DNA of 64,000 nucleotides. Origin: JBKPNX01 sp046732855. GTDB taxonomy: Bacteria; Pseudomonadota; Alphaproteobacteria; Geminicoccales; Geminicoccaceae. Made by a program: the position numbers and the translations under genes. How positions within the stretch are numbered: the stretch's first letter is position 1; each line of letters begins with the position of its first letter. The notes beneath the pieces are model-generated. The model had not been told where the DNA came from. It made no database searches and saw nothing but the letters and a program-made list of their open reading frames with translations. Below, piece after piece: positions 33,839 to 43,088 of this stretch. The stretch is taken from positions 1 through 64,000 of the forward strand of contig JBKPNX010000184.1 in NCBI GenBank assembly GCA_046732855.1, written 5' to 3'.

Positions 33839-34951
33839 ATGAAGATCACCGACGTCGAAGCCCTGTACCTGCGCCTGCCCCAGATCCAGGCGCGCACCGA
33901 CAGTTCGCAGGACGCGCTGATCGTCAAGGTCTCGACCGACATCGGGATCATCGGCTGGGGCGAGGTCGACGGCTGCCCCTACGTGACCAAGGCGATCATC
34001 GAAGCGCCCATGTCGCACACGCTGGTCACTGGCCTGCGCGAGCTGCTGCTCGGCGAGGACCCCCTCGAGACCTTTCGGCTGTGGCGCAAGATGTACCAGG
34101 GCACGCTGTATTACGGGCGCGACGGCGCGGTCATCCAGGCCATGGCCGGAATCGACCTGGCGCTTTGGGACATCAAAGGCAAGGCGCTCGACCAGCCCGT
34201 GTACAAGCTGCTAGGCGGCGGCTTTCGCAAGAAGGTACGGGCATACGCGTCGAACATGTTCCAGTTCACCGCCGAGGCGACGGCGGAACGCGCCAGGAAA
34301 GCGCGGGACCAGGGCTTCACCGCGGTCAAGTTCGGTTGGGAGCCGTTTGGCCGCGACCCGAAGACCGACTGCGCCTATCTCGATGCGATCCGCGCCGCGG
34401 TCGGCGACGACATGGACATCATGCTGGACGTCGGCCTGATCTGGGATGCCAAGACCACCTTGCAGCGCGCCCGCCTGTTCGAGCCCTACCGCCTCGCCTG
34501 GATCGAGGAGCCGCTGCCGCCGGATGACCTCGCCGGCTACGCCAAGGTCGCGGACGGCACCGACATCAAGATCGCCGCCGGCGAGGAGGAGTGCACGGTC
34601 GCGGGCTTCACCCGGCTCATGGACTTCGGGCGGATCGATGTGGTCCAGGTCGACCTGACCCGCTGCGGCCTGACCCAGGCGATCAAGATCGCCGCGCTCG
34701 CCGAGCAGCGCGGGTTGCCGGTGATCAACCATAACTTCACGACCGACATCAACGTCGCCGCGTCCCTGCATTTCCTCGCCAGCGTGTCGAACGCCTTCAT
34801 CATGGAGTACTGCGTCGAGCCGTCCGAGATCAGCCGGGCGCTGGCGAAGAACCCGATCCCGATCATCGACGGCCATGCGACCGTGCCCGAGGAGCCCGGC
34901 CTCGGCGTCGAGCCCGACCCGGCGATCATCGAGAAGTATCTGGTGCGCTGA
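33839..34951 (+). CDS. Mandelate racemase/muconate-lactonizing enzyme family protein
   Basis: 370 residues from ATG 33839, with a GGGAGGAG site; an upstream frame from 33794 lacks one. The N-terminal capping domain is followed by the barrel with VKFGWEPF, the metal ligands in IMLDVGLIWD, WIEEPLPPDD and AAGEEECT, and a C-terminal HNF acid/base position (VINHNFTT). It belongs to the enolase superfamily and probably dehydrates or racemises a sugar acid. The exact substrate group is not determinable here. It is an apparent single-gene unit. Confidence 0.88.
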   Translation: MKITDVEALYLRLPQIQARTDSSQDALIVKVSTDIGIIGWGEVDGCPYVTKAIIEAPMSHTLVTGLRELLLGEDPLETFRLWRKMYQGTLYYGRDGAVIQAMAGIDLALWDIKGKALDQPVYKLLGGGFRKKVRAYASNMFQFTAEATAERARKARDQGFTAVKFGWEPFGRDPKTDCAYLDAIRAAVGDDMDIMLDVGLIWDAKTTLQRARLFEPYRLAWIEEPLPPDDLAGYAKVADGTDIKIAAGEEECTVAGFTRLMDFGRIDVVQVDLTRCGLTQAIKIAALAEQRGLPVINHNFTTDINVAASLHFLASVSNAFIMEYCVEPSEISRALAKNPIPIIDGHATVPEEPGLGVEPDPAIIEKYLVR

Positions 34952-35116
34952 AACAGCCCGGTCGGGCTGAGACAGCCCAAGCCGGCTCGGCGCGCCGTCG
35001 TTTCTTAAAACCCGGGGTCGCGTGAGGGAGCCCCACAGTCGTTCCGCGGGGTGGCGGATCGTCACCCGCCGCGATGATCGGTTCCGGCCGCGGCGCTTTT
35101 GCGCTAGGACGCCCCG

Positions 35117-36592
35117 ATGGCGACCATGACGGCAACTTGGGGCGGCCACGGCGCTGGCGCGTGGCGGCAGGAGGCGGGCTCGCTCGCGCGCCTCAGCGTG
35201 CCGATCATCCTGACCAACGTCGGCCAGGTCGCGGTTCAGACCACCGACGTGGTGCTGATCGGCTGGCTCGGGCCAGAGGCGCTCGCGGCGAGCGTGCTCG
35301 GCATCAACGTCATGTTCGTGCTGCTGCTGTTCGGGATCGGCGTGGTCGCCGCGACTGCGCCAATGATCGCGCAGGATCTGGGCCGCCGCCGCTATGCGGT
35401 CCGTGGGCCGCGGCGCACCGTCCGGCAGGGCCTCTGGGTGGCGCTGGCGCTCGGCCTCCCAGCCTGCGCGCTGCTGTGGCAGATCGGGCCGCTGCTCCGT
35501 CTGTTGCGTCAGGACCCGGAGCTGGTCGCCGCAGCCGAGCCTTTCGTGCGTGCCGCGCTGTGGGGCTTCGTGCCCGGGCTGTGGTTCGTCGTGCTGCGCA
35601 ACTTCATCGCATCGCTGGAGCGACCGCGCGCCGCCATGGTGATCATGCTGATCGGCGTCTCGTTCAACGCGCTCGCCGGCTACGGCCTGATCTTCGGCCG
35701 GCTCGGGCTGCCGGCGCTCGGCCTGCTCGGCGCAGGGATCGCCGCCGCGCTGACCAACTGGTTCGTGTTTGCCGGTCTGCTCGGCTACGTGCTGATCGAC
35801 CGGCAGTTCCGGCGCTTTCATATCCTCGGGCGATTGTGGCGGCCGGACTGGGTGCGCCTGCGCGAGCTGTTCCGCGTCGGGCTGCCGATCGGCGTGACCT
35901 TAGTCATGGAGGTCGGCCTGTTCGCAGCCGCTGGCTTGGTTATCGGGCTGATCGGGACGGCCCAGCTCGCGGCGCATCAAATCGCGCTCCAGTGCGCCTC
36001 GGTCACCTTCATGGTGCCGCTTGGCCTAGCGCAGGCCGCGACCGTGCGCGTCGGCCTCGCCGCGGGAGCGGGCGACCGGCAGGGGATCCTGCGCGCCGGC
36101 CTCACGGCGCTGCTCATGGGCGGCGCATTCATGCTGGCGACGGCGACCCTGATGTGGACCGCGCCGGCCGCGATCGTCGGGCTGTTCGTCGACGCTGAGA
36201 ATCCGGCCAACGCGGCGGTCGTGCATGCGGCCGTCACCTTCCTCTCGATCGCCGCGCTGTTCCAGATCTTCGATGGCGGCCAGGTGATCGGCGCGGGCGC
36301 GCTGCGCGGCCTGAAGGACACCCGGTGGCCGATGGCGTTCGCCGCGCTCGCCTACTGGGGCGTCGGCGGCACGCTGGCGCTCGGTCTCGGCTTCGGCGCG
36401 GGCCTCGGCGGACTTGGCGTCTGGCTCGGCCTTGCCGCTTCGCTCGCAGTGGCTGCGGCGCTGATGATCGGCCGCTTCCTCGCCCTGCAGCACCGCGGAC
36501 GCCCGACGCCGGGCGCCAAGCCCGCTGACGGCGAACCGCCGATCGCATGGCGGCGCCCGCGAGCTTATGGCCGTGAGATGGGGGCCTCATGA
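35117..36592 (+). CDS. MATE family multidrug/metabolite efflux transporter
   Basis: 491 residues with twelve hydrophobic segments in two MatE halves (ARLSVPIILTNVGQVAVQTTDVV; RELFRVGLPIGVTLVMEVGLF). NorM-like proteins exchange cationic compounds for Na+ or H+. Its last four bases overlap the ATG of the next gene (ATGA at 36589), an arrangement that ties efflux to the oxidoreductase and ThuA-like genes downstream. Confidence 0.9.
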   Translation: MATMTATWGGHGAGAWRQEAGSLARLSVPIILTNVGQVAVQTTDVVLIGWLGPEALAASVLGINVMFVLLLFGIGVVAATAPMIAQDLGRRRYAVRGPRRTVRQGLWVALALGLPACALLWQIGPLLRLLRQDPELVAAAEPFVRAALWGFVPGLWFVVLRNFIASLERPRAAMVIMLIGVSFNALAGYGLIFGRLGLPALGLLGAGIAAALTNWFVFAGLLGYVLIDRQFRRFHILGRLWRPDWVRLRELFRVGLPIGVTLVMEVGLFAAAGLVIGLIGTAQLAAHQIALQCASVTFMVPLGLAQAATVRVGLAAGAGDRQGILRAGLTALLMGGAFMLATATLMWTAPAAIVGLFVDAENPANAAVVHAAVTFLSIAALFQIFDGGQVIGAGALRGLKDTRWPMAFAALAYWGVGGTLALGLGFGAGLGGLGVWLGLAASLAVAAALMIGRFLALQHRGRPTPGAKPADGEPPIAWRRPRAYGREMGAS

Positions 36593-37638
36593 CGCTGCGG
36601 CTGGTGCAGATCGGGCTCGGCGGCTGGGGCCGCAACTGGGTCGAGGAGGTGACCTGGGACACGCCGGGCGTCGAGTCCGTCGCCTGGGTCGACGTCGATG
36701 GGGCTACGCGCGAGCGCGCCGTGGTCGAGCTCGGCCTGCCCCGCGCGCGGGTGTTCGGCTCCCTTGAGGCTGCTCTGGAGCGGGTCGCGGCCGACGCGGC
36801 GCTCGTGGTCGTGCCCCTTGCGGCGCACGCGGCGGTCACCCGCGAGGCGGTCGAGGCCGGTCTGCACGTCCTGGTCGAGAAGCCGTTCACCGAGACGCTC
36901 GAAGAGGCGCGCGCGCTGGCCCGCCTGGCATGCGATCGGAAGCGCGTGCTCATGGTCAGCCAGAACTACCGCTGGTTCCCCGCGCCCGTGCTCGCCCGGC
37001 GGCTGCTGCGCGACGGTGCGCTCGGTCATCTGGTCGCCTGCTACCTCGACTTTCACTTTTATTTCGGCACCGGCTACCGCTATTTCTTGCTCGAGGAGCC
37101 GCTGCTCAGCGACATGGCGATCCATCATTTCGATACGCTGCGGTTTGTGCTCGACGACGAGCCCGTCGAAGTGAGCTGTCACAGCTGGGCGGAGCCCGGC
37201 ACGCCGTTCGCTGGTCCTCCGGCCGCGGTCGCCACCATGCGCTTCGCCAGAGGCACGATGGTAAGCTATCGCGGCAGCTGGCTGACCCGCGGCCCGGCCA
37301 CGCCCTATGGCGGTCACTGGCGTCTGGATGGCAGTCGCGGCACGCTCGAGTTCACCTTCCGCGGCGCGTTCGAGGAGCGGGAGCAGCTGGATCGCGTAAT
37401 CCTGCACCGGCCGGGCGAGCCGCCCGAGGCGCGACCGCTGCCCGACATGCCGTGCAAGGATCGCAAGGGCGCGCTCGATGCGTTCGCGCGCTGGATTCGT
37501 GAGGACAGCCCGCCCGACGGCGCGAGCACCGCGACCGACAATCTGAAAAGCCTCGCGGCGATGTTCGCGGCGATCCGCTCGGCGCGTCAGGGCGGCGTTC
37601 CCGTGCAGGTCGCCGATCTCCTGGAGCAGGCGCCATGA
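36589..37638 (+). CDS. Gfo/Idh/MocA family oxidoreductase
   Basis: 349 residues. The N-terminal Rossmann domain begins LRLVQIGLGGWGRNW (GxGxxG) and the central EKPFTETLEEA is the EKP motif characteristic of the family. The C-terminal alpha/beta domain includes YFLLEEPLLSDMAIHHFDTLRF. It should oxidise or reduce a sugar, inositol or related compound with NAD(P). It overlaps the MATE gene upstream and the ThuA-like gene downstream (ATGA each), so the three are cotranslated. Confidence 0.9.
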   Translation: MTLRLVQIGLGGWGRNWVEEVTWDTPGVESVAWVDVDGATRERAVVELGLPRARVFGSLEAALERVAADAALVVVPLAAHAAVTREAVEAGLHVLVEKPFTETLEEARALARLACDRKRVLMVSQNYRWFPAPVLARRLLRDGALGHLVACYLDFHFYFGTGYRYFLLEEPLLSDMAIHHFDTLRFVLDDEPVEVSCHSWAEPGTPFAGPPAAVATMRFARGTMVSYRGSWLTRGPATPYGGHWRLDGSRGTLEFTFRGAFEEREQLDRVILHRPGEPPEARPLPDMPCKDRKGALDAFARWIREDSPPDGASTATDNLKSLAAMFAAIRSARQGGVPVQVADLLEQAP

Positions 37639-38363
37639 GCCGATCGCCGCGCGTGACGGTGTGGAACGAGTTCCGGCATGAGCGGAGCAACCCGCAGGTC
37701 GGCGCCGTCTACCCGGACGGCATCCATGAAGCGCTGGCGGCGCGGCTGCGCCGGGCGGGGCTTGAGGTGCGCACGGCGACCCTGGACGAGCCGGACCATG
37801 GCCTCGGCGCGGGCGTGCTCGAGGCGACCGACGTGCTGCTATGGTGGGGTCACCAGGCGCACGCCGAGGTGCGGGACGAGGTGGTCGAGCGGGTCCATGC
37901 CCGGGTGCAGGGCGGCATGGGGCTAATCGCGCTGCACTCGGCGCACTTCTCCAAGATCTTCAAGCGCCTGATGGGCACGAGCTGCGATCTGAAGTGGCGC
38001 GTCGCCGACGAGCGCGAGCGGCTCTGGGTGGTGGCGCCCGGCCATCCCATTGTGGCGGGCCTGCCGGAGCGGATCGAGCTGGCGCGGGAAGAGATGTACG
38101 GCGAGCATTTCGACATCCCCGCGCCGGACGAGCTGGTCCTGATCAGCTGGTTCCAGGGCGGCGAGGTGTTCCGCAGCGGCTGCTGCTTCCGGCGCGGCGC
38201 CGGCCGCATCTTCTATTTCCGCCCGGGCCACGAGACCTACCCGACTTACCACGAGCCCGCGATCCAGCAGGTAATCGCGAACGCCGTGCGCTGGGCGGCC
38301 CCGAGGGAACCCTTCAAGCCCCGGCGCGGCCGCTCCGAGGCGCTGGAGCCGATCGGCGACTAG
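37635..38363 (+). CDS. ThuA-domain protein (trehalose utilisation family)
   Basis: 242 residues with the ThuA glutamine-amidotransferase-like fold: VTVWNEFRHE at the start, ATDVLLWWGHQAHAEV, GGMGLIALHSAHFSKIF, and the C-terminal GRIFYFRPGHETYP. ThuA-like proteins occur with Gfo/Idh/MocA oxidoreductases in sugar catabolism. Its precise reaction is not established for the family. It is the third member of the coupled trio. Confidence 0.88.
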   Translation: MSRSPRVTVWNEFRHERSNPQVGAVYPDGIHEALAARLRRAGLEVRTATLDEPDHGLGAGVLEATDVLLWWGHQAHAEVRDEVVERVHARVQGGMGLIALHSAHFSKIFKRLMGTSCDLKWRVADERERLWVVAPGHPIVAGLPERIELAREEMYGEHFDIPAPDELVLISWFQGGEVFRSGCCFRRGAGRIFYFRPGHETYPTYHEPAIQQVIANAVRWAAPREPFKPRRGRSEALEPIGD

Positions 38364-38444
38364 GCCCGTTTACGAAGTTGATAGCCCAGGTATCTGCGGC
38401 AGCCGATTCGAGGGCCGCGAAAACTTGGGGGAAAGGATCGACCA

Positions 38445-38855
38445 ATGAACGAAACGTCGAGCGAAACGCTCTCTGTCGTAATCGAACGTGAGATGCCCTA
38501 TCCGCCGGAAAGGATCTGGCGCGCGCTCACCCAACCACACCTGATCGAACAGTGGCTCATGAAGAACGACTTCAAGCCCGTCGTGGGCCACCGTTTCGAT
38601 CTTAGCGCAGACTGGGGCGTTGCCCGCTGTCAGGTCCTGGCCGTCGAGCCGAACCAGACGCTGTCTTACACGTGGGAAGCCTATGGCCTCGAGAGTGTCG
38701 TCACCTGGACTCTCGCCCCGACAAGCACGGGAACCCGCCTGCGCATGGAGCAGTCGGGCTTCCGGCCGGACCAGCCGCAGTACTACGAGGGCGCCAAGGG
38801 GGGATGGCCGCGATTCTTTGCGGCCCTGGAGCAGGTACTGGCGCGGCTGAATTGA
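38445..38855 (+). CDS. SRPBCC / AHSA1-type ligand-binding protein
   Basis: 136 residues matching the START/Bet v1-like fold of the AHSA1 subgroup: VIEREMPYPPERIWRALTQP, WLMKNDFKPVVGHRFD, LSYTWEAYGLESVVTWTLAP, then GWPRFFAALEQVLARL. Such proteins bind hydrophobic ligands or act as small regulators or toxin-like partners of ArsR proteins; no regulator is adjacent. It lies 81 bases after the ThuA-like gene. Confidence 0.85.
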   Translation: MNETSSETLSVVIEREMPYPPERIWRALTQPHLIEQWLMKNDFKPVVGHRFDLSADWGVARCQVLAVEPNQTLSYTWEAYGLESVVTWTLAPTSTGTRLRMEQSGFRPDQPQYYEGAKGGWPRFFAALEQVLARLN

Positions 38856-38891
38856 AGTCTGCCGGTCCAACTCAAACCCGGAACGGCCCGC

Positions 38892-39068
38892 TCAGTTCTG
38901 GTGGATGGTGACCCCGAGCAGGCGCGCGCTCTCCTCCCGCTCGAGCTGCTCCGAGGCAGCCTTCAACAGCTGTGCGAGGATCAGAGACGCCGGGATGCCC
39001 GCCAGGAACCAGACGAGCAGCCAGTACAGAATACCGGACAAGATTTCCAAGACCGTCTCCCACCCCAT
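38892..39068 (-). CDS. Small single-span membrane protein, unknown function
   Basis: 58 residues, read directly from the minus strand: MGWETVLEILSGILYWLLVW, then FLAGIPASLILAQLL forming a hydrophobic stretch, and a charged C-terminus (EQLEREESARLLGV). The frame begins at ATG 39068 and ends at the TGA 38892-38894. Start-site support is weak. The length, single hydrophobic segment and acidic helix are consistent with a small membrane protein. It lies downstream of murA on the same strand, with a paired inverted repeat in between. Confidence 0.45.
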   Translation of the reverse strand: MGWETVLEILSGILYWLLVWFLAGIPASLILAQLLKAASEQLEREESARLLGVTIHQN

Positions 39069-39125
39069 CCAGCGTTCCCGATAAAACGGGGAGCGCTTCC
39101 ACTCCGCATCACTAATGCGCCAATG

Positions 39126-39156
39126 TGTCGCGATAATTACCGCGCGACAGGTAATT
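39126..39156. repeat. Two interleaved inverted repeats in the murA 3' region
   Basis: TGTCGCG (39126-39132) pairs with CGCGACA (39143-39149), while AATTACC (39135-39141) pairs with GGTAATT (39150-39156). The two seven-pair stems overlap in space so only one can form at full length. Such an arrangement could be an operator or an alternative-fold leader for the small membrane protein gene. Confidence 0.5.
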
Positions 39157-39180
39157 CGTTTCAGTTATTTCCGACATCAC

Positions 39181-39222
39181 AGACTGGCACACGGATCACG
39201 ACAGACTGGCACACGGATCACG
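39181..39222. repeat. 22-bp tandem duplication spanning the murA stop codon
   Basis: AGACTGGCACACGGATCACG occurs at 39181-39200 and at 39203-39222, a period of 22 bases. The right-hand copy supplies the TGA of murA (39218-39220, minus strand), so murA itself is intact and the left-hand copy lies in its 3' untranslated part. Confidence 0.9.
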
Positions 39223-40483
39223 GCACCCGCTCGATCTCGGCGCCAACCGCGATCAGCTTCTGCTCGAGCCGCTCGTAGCCGCGATCCAGGTGATAGATCC
39301 GGTTGAGCTCGGTCCGACCGTTCGCCGCGAGCGCCGCCATCACCAGCGACACCGAAGCCCGCAGGTCGGTCGCCATGACCGGCGCCGCCTTGAGCTCGCT
39401 CACGCCCCGCACCAGCGCGGAACCGCCGTGCACCGTGATCTGCGCGCCCATGCGCGTCAGCTCGGGCACGTGCATGAAACGGTTCTCGAAAATCGTCTCG
39501 GTGACCATGGCGGCGCCGCGGGCGAGGCACATCAGCGTCATGAACTGCGCCTGCAGGTCGGTCGCGAAGCCGGGAAACGGCCGGGTCATGACGTCGACCC
39601 CGCGCAGCTCGCCGCTCGCGCACCCGGCGATGAAGCCATCCGCGCATTCCTCGAGCTCGATGCCGGCTTCGAGCAGCTTGTCGCGGGCGGCGCCCAGCAG
39701 ATCGAGACGAGCATGCTTCAGCTCGACGCGCCCGCCCGTGATCGCCGCCGCCATGGCGTAGGTGCCGGTCTCGATCCGGTCGGGCAGGATGCGGTGCACG
39801 GCGCGATGCAGGCTGGGCACGCCGTGGATCCGGAGCTGCGCCGTGCCGGCGCCCTCGATCCGCGCGCCCATGGCGTTCAGGCAGCGCGCGAGGTCGACGA
39901 TCTCGGGCTCGCGCGCGGCATCGCTGATCACCGTCTCGCCCTTGGCCAGGCTCGCCGCCATCATCAGGTTCTCGGTGGCGCCGACCGACGGCTGGGGAAA
40001 GCGGATCTGGGCGCCCTTCAGGCCCTGCGGCGCGCGCGCGTGGGCGTAGCCGTCGATCAGCTCGATCGTGGCGCCCATGCGCTCCAGGCCCTCGAGGTGC
40101 AGGTCGATCGGCCGCGTACCGATCGCGCAGCCGCCGGGCAGCGAGACGCGCGCCTCGCCGGCGCGCGCGAGCAGCGGGCCGAGCACCAGCACCGAGGCGC
40201 GCATCCTGCGCACCAGGTCATAGGGCGCGGTCGTGCTCATCACCTGCGGGCAATGCAGCGCCATGCGCCCCGGCGCGCCGGCGATGTGCCGCGACTCGAC
40301 CCCCAGCACCTGAAGCAGCCGCCACATCGACGCCACGTCCGCGAGATCCGGGACGTTCTCGAGCTCGAGCGGCTGGTCGGTCAACAGGCATGCCGCCATC
40401 AGCGGCAGCGCGGCATTCTTGGCGCCGCTGATCTCGATCCGGCCCCGCAGCGGCGCGCCGCCGTTGATCAGAAGACGATCCAT
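39218..40483 (-). CDS. murA: UDP-N-acetylglucosamine 1-carboxyvinyltransferase
   Basis: 421 residues, full length. It transfers enolpyruvate from PEP to UDP-GlcNAc, the first committed step of peptidoglycan synthesis. LLINGGAPLRGRIEISGAKN at the start, the PEP-binding Cys loop LPGGCAIGTRPIDLHLEGL (catalytic Cys near residue 118) and the C-terminal GYERLEQKL segment are diagnostic. The Cys form is the fosfomycin-sensitive type. It is next to amino-sugar recycling genes, which return the same precursor pool. Confidence 0.96.
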   Translation of the reverse strand: MDRLLINGGAPLRGRIEISGAKNAALPLMAACLLTDQPLELENVPDLADVASMWRLLQVLGVESRHIAGAPGRMALHCPQVMSTTAPYDLVRRMRASVLVLGPLLARAGEARVSLPGGCAIGTRPIDLHLEGLERMGATIELIDGYAHARAPQGLKGAQIRFPQPSVGATENLMMAASLAKGETVISDAAREPEIVDLARCLNAMGARIEGAGTAQLRIHGVPSLHRAVHRILPDRIETGTYAMAAAITGGRVELKHARLDLLGAARDKLLEAGIELEECADGFIAGCASGELRGVDVMTRPFPGFATDLQAQFMTLMCLARGAAMVTETIFENRFMHVPELTRMGAQITVHGGSALVRGVSELKAAPVMATDLRASVSLVMAALAANGRTELNRIYHLDRGYERLEQKLIAVGAEIERVP

Positions 40484-40639
40484 CGCGTTCTCGACAGTCC
40501 GATTCGGCCCGACTCTACACCGACGCGGTTTACCGATGGTGACCGAGTTCGAGTCCCGTCCATCTTTGCTCGCGTAAACTACGAGGTCCCGCGGCGTTTT
40601 TCAATCTTTGCGAGAAAACCGGGTCAACGGCGGGCAATC

Positions 40640-41650
40640 TCATAAGGTCGCGGTGACCTTGTGCAGTCCACGCGGCTGGTCCGGATCGAGCCCGCGCGCC
40701 GCAGCGAGCGCCGCCGCGAGCGGATAGAAGGCCTGCACCGCGATGATCGGGTCGAGCAGCGGGTGGAGCGGCGACGGCAGCGCCAGGTGATGACCGGCGA
40801 CCGCCGACGCGCTCGCCACGGCGACCGTGTGCCCTGCCGCGGCAAGCTCCGCGGCGAACGCGCCCGCGTCCTGGCCCGCGGGATCGGTCAGCGCGAGCGC
40901 CAGCACCGGAAAGCCCGGCTCAATCACCGCGCGCGGCCCATGGCGCACCTCGGCGGCCGAGAGCGCCTCGGCGTGCAGCCCGGAGGTCTCCTTCAGCTTG
41001 AGCGCCCATTCGTGGACGATGCCGAAGCCGAGGCCGCGGCCGACCACGTACAGGCTGTGCGCCGGCGCGAGCAGCGGGAGCGCGGCCGACCAGTCGCAGG
41101 CGAGCGCCGCCTCGAGCCGCTCGGGCAAGCGCTCGAGCGCGGCGGCAAGCGCCCGGTCGCGGCGCCATAGCGCGATCAGGCGCGCCACGCACGCGAGCGA
41201 GCAGATGAAGCTTTTGGTCGCGGCGACGCTCTGCTCCGGGCCGGCGCGCTGCGGCAGCACGTGACCCGCGGCCTCGGCCAGAGGCGAGGCCGTCTCATTG
41301 ACGATCGCGACGGTGCACCCGCCGGCCGCGGTCGCCGCCCGCAGCGTCGCGCCGAGATCGGGGCTCGCTCCCGATTGCGAGATGGCGAGCACCAGGGCGC
41401 GCTCGAGCGCGAGCGCCGCGCCGTAGCGCGTGATCAAGGACGGCGGAATCGATGCCGTGACCAGGCCGCAGGCGATGCCGAGCAGGCTCGCGGCGTAGCT
41501 CGCGGCGTGGTCCGAGCTGCCGCGCGCCACGGTCGCCGCGAACGCGAGCGGTCGGGCAGCCAGTTGGTCGGCCAGCGCGCGATACGCGGCAACATCATGC
41601 CGCAGCAGCTCGGCGACCCGCGTCGGCGCCTCGCGCGTCTCCTGCAGCAT
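40640..41650 (-). CDS. SIS-domain protein, probable glucosamine-6-phosphate deaminase (NagB-II/GlmS-isomerase-like)
   Basis: 336 residues from ATG 41650; the frame from 41764 extends into unlikely sequence and no strong ribosome site marks either. Two SIS domains are visible: VARGSSDHAASYAASLLG plus ISQSGASPDLGATLRAA in the first, and VVGRGLGFGIVHEWALKLKE with AEALSAAEVRHGP in the second, as in the isomerase half of GlmS. There is no glutaminase domain, so it probably deaminates GlcN-6-P to fructose-6-P. Its neighbours murQ, anmK and nagA generate that substrate. Confidence 0.85.
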   Translation of the reverse strand: MLQETREAPTRVAELLRHDVAAYRALADQLAARPLAFAATVARGSSDHAASYAASLLGIACGLVTASIPPSLITRYGAALALERALVLAISQSGASPDLGATLRAATAAGGCTVAIVNETASPLAEAAGHVLPQRAGPEQSVAATKSFICSLACVARLIALWRRDRALAAALERLPERLEAALACDWSAALPLLAPAHSLYVVGRGLGFGIVHEWALKLKETSGLHAEALSAAEVRHGPRAVIEPGFPVLALALTDPAGQDAGAFAAELAAAGHTVAVASASAVAGHHLALPSPLHPLLDPIIAVQAFYPLAAALAAARGLDPDQPRGLHKVTATL

Positions 41651-41744
41651 CAACGACGTCACGTCGGCGCCCAATCGCTGACCATGGCGGCGCGAGCATG
41701 CCAGCGCCCCGGCCCCCGGGCAACCAGTCCACTCGACGATCGAG

Positions 41745-43088
41745 CTACTCGCGAAGGATCTCATTGATGCGCGCGATCGCCTCGTCCGCGGCGCGCTCAG
41801 CGCTCCAGCCCTCGGCGGCGACGCGGTGCACCGCCGTCCCCATGATCTGCGGCTCGGCCAGATCGAATCGCCGCTGCTGGTCGCGGCTGACGCCCCACGT
41901 GGTGAGGCTTTGGGGCTGGGTCATGGTCTGGACGGCCGAGCGCATCCGGTGCGGGTCGCCCGGGTCCAACCAGAAGGGGCTGTCGATCAGCTTCTGCATC
42001 GGCGGCAGCATGCGGTCGCGCGAGAAGTCGAGCCAGTGCGCGAGCCAGCCGTCTTCTACGAGGAAGCGCACGAACGCCTTGGCCAAGTCCGGGTTTGCGC
42101 CATTCTTGAAGGCCACAGCGACGGCGGCGCCGCCGGTATTCGCCAATGGCCCGCCGAAGACATTGCGCGGCCATTCGATCGTCGCCGCGTTCCGGTGGTA
42201 ATCCTCGGGGCGCTCTGCCCGCAGCTGGTTCGGGATCGCCAGCGTGGGGTTCGGCGTCATCACGACCCGCTGCTCAAGAAACGCCTGGTTGTTGTCACGG
42301 TTGGTCCAGTTCACGGCGTCGGACGGCGTGCAGCCGCTCTTGTAGATCGCCGTGTAGCGCTCGATCGCGTGGATGAGGATCGCCCGCGTCGCCGGCTCCT
42401 CGGCAAGGTTCCAGCCTGCGGGCGGCGGCCAGCGCGGGGTGTAGGCCAAAGCGAACTGGCCGAGCTCTGTCTCGGCGTCTTCCGCATCAATCGACATCGG
42501 CAGCCCGACGCCATAGATGTCGTCGCGTCCCGTTGCTTTGCGCACCGCCGGCTGAACCCGATCGCACCAGAACGACCAGAACGCCTCCCACTCCTTGGGG
42601 ACATCGGCAAGGGTGAAGCCGGCCTGTTCGAGGAGGCTCTGCCATACGTGGGCATGGTTGGTATCGCGCCCCATCGGCAGCGCGTACAGCCCGTGCCCGC
42701 TGGTGCGCCCGTTGAGCATGGTGGCGAGCTCTAGCAGGTCCGGGTCGAACAGGCCCGAAAAGTGGTCGATGGCGTCCTTCAGATCGACCAGCCGGTCCTC
42801 GTACGCCCACTGATCATCGTAATTCTGCAACAGAATCCCATAGGCGAAATCCGGCGGCTGCCCGGCCGCGAGCGCCGCCTCGATTTTGTCGGACAGCTCA
42901 TCCTGGGTGGGCTGGAGGAGCTCGACCTGCTTGCCGGTCTTCTGCTCGAAGGCCGCGACCAGCTCCGCGACCGCCCTGTCCTCGTCCAGGTACCAGCCCT
43001 TCTCCCACCAGACCACGAGGTCGGCGGCTTCGGCGGCGAGCGGCGCCATGAGGAGTGACGCGACGAGGACAATGGCTTGCCTGCGCAT
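41745..43088 (-). CDS. ABC transporter solute-binding protein, family 1
   Basis: 447 residues from ATG 43088 with a cleavable signal peptide (AIVLVASLLMAPLAAEA). The mature start ADLVVWWEKGWYLDEDRAVA and conserved blocks such as YALPMGRDTNHAHVWQSLLE and VFGGPLANTGGAAVAVAF place it with extracellular carbohydrate-binding proteins. No permease or ATPase is nearby, so it is an orphan receptor in the amino-sugar cluster. Uptake of amino sugars or muropeptide fragments is a context-based guess. Confidence 0.85.
   Translation of the reverse strand: MRRQAIVLVASLLMAPLAAEAADLVVWWEKGWYLDEDRAVAELVAAFEQKTGKQVELLQPTQDELSDKIEAALAAGQPPDFAYGILLQNYDDQWAYEDRLVDLKDAIDHFSGLFDPDLLELATMLNGRTSGHGLYALPMGRDTNHAHVWQSLLEQAGFTLADVPKEWEAFWSFWCDRVQPAVRKATGRDDIYGVGLPMSIDAEDAETELGQFALAYTPRWPPPAGWNLAEEPATRAILIHAIERYTAIYKSGCTPSDAVNWTNRDNNQAFLEQRVVMTPNPTLAIPNQLRAERPEDYHRNAATIEWPRNVFGGPLANTGGAAVAVAFKNGANPDLAKAFVRFLVEDGWLAHWLDFSRDRMLPPMQKLIDSPFWLDPGDPHRMRSAVQTMTQPQSLTTWGVSRDQQRRFDLAEPQIMGTAVHRVAAEGWSAERAADEAIARINEILRE

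Noticed and set aside
39126..39156. H-type RNA pseudoknot
   Set aside because: The two stems interleave, but there is no linker between 39149 and 39150 to cross a seven-pair stem, so both cannot form together at full length.
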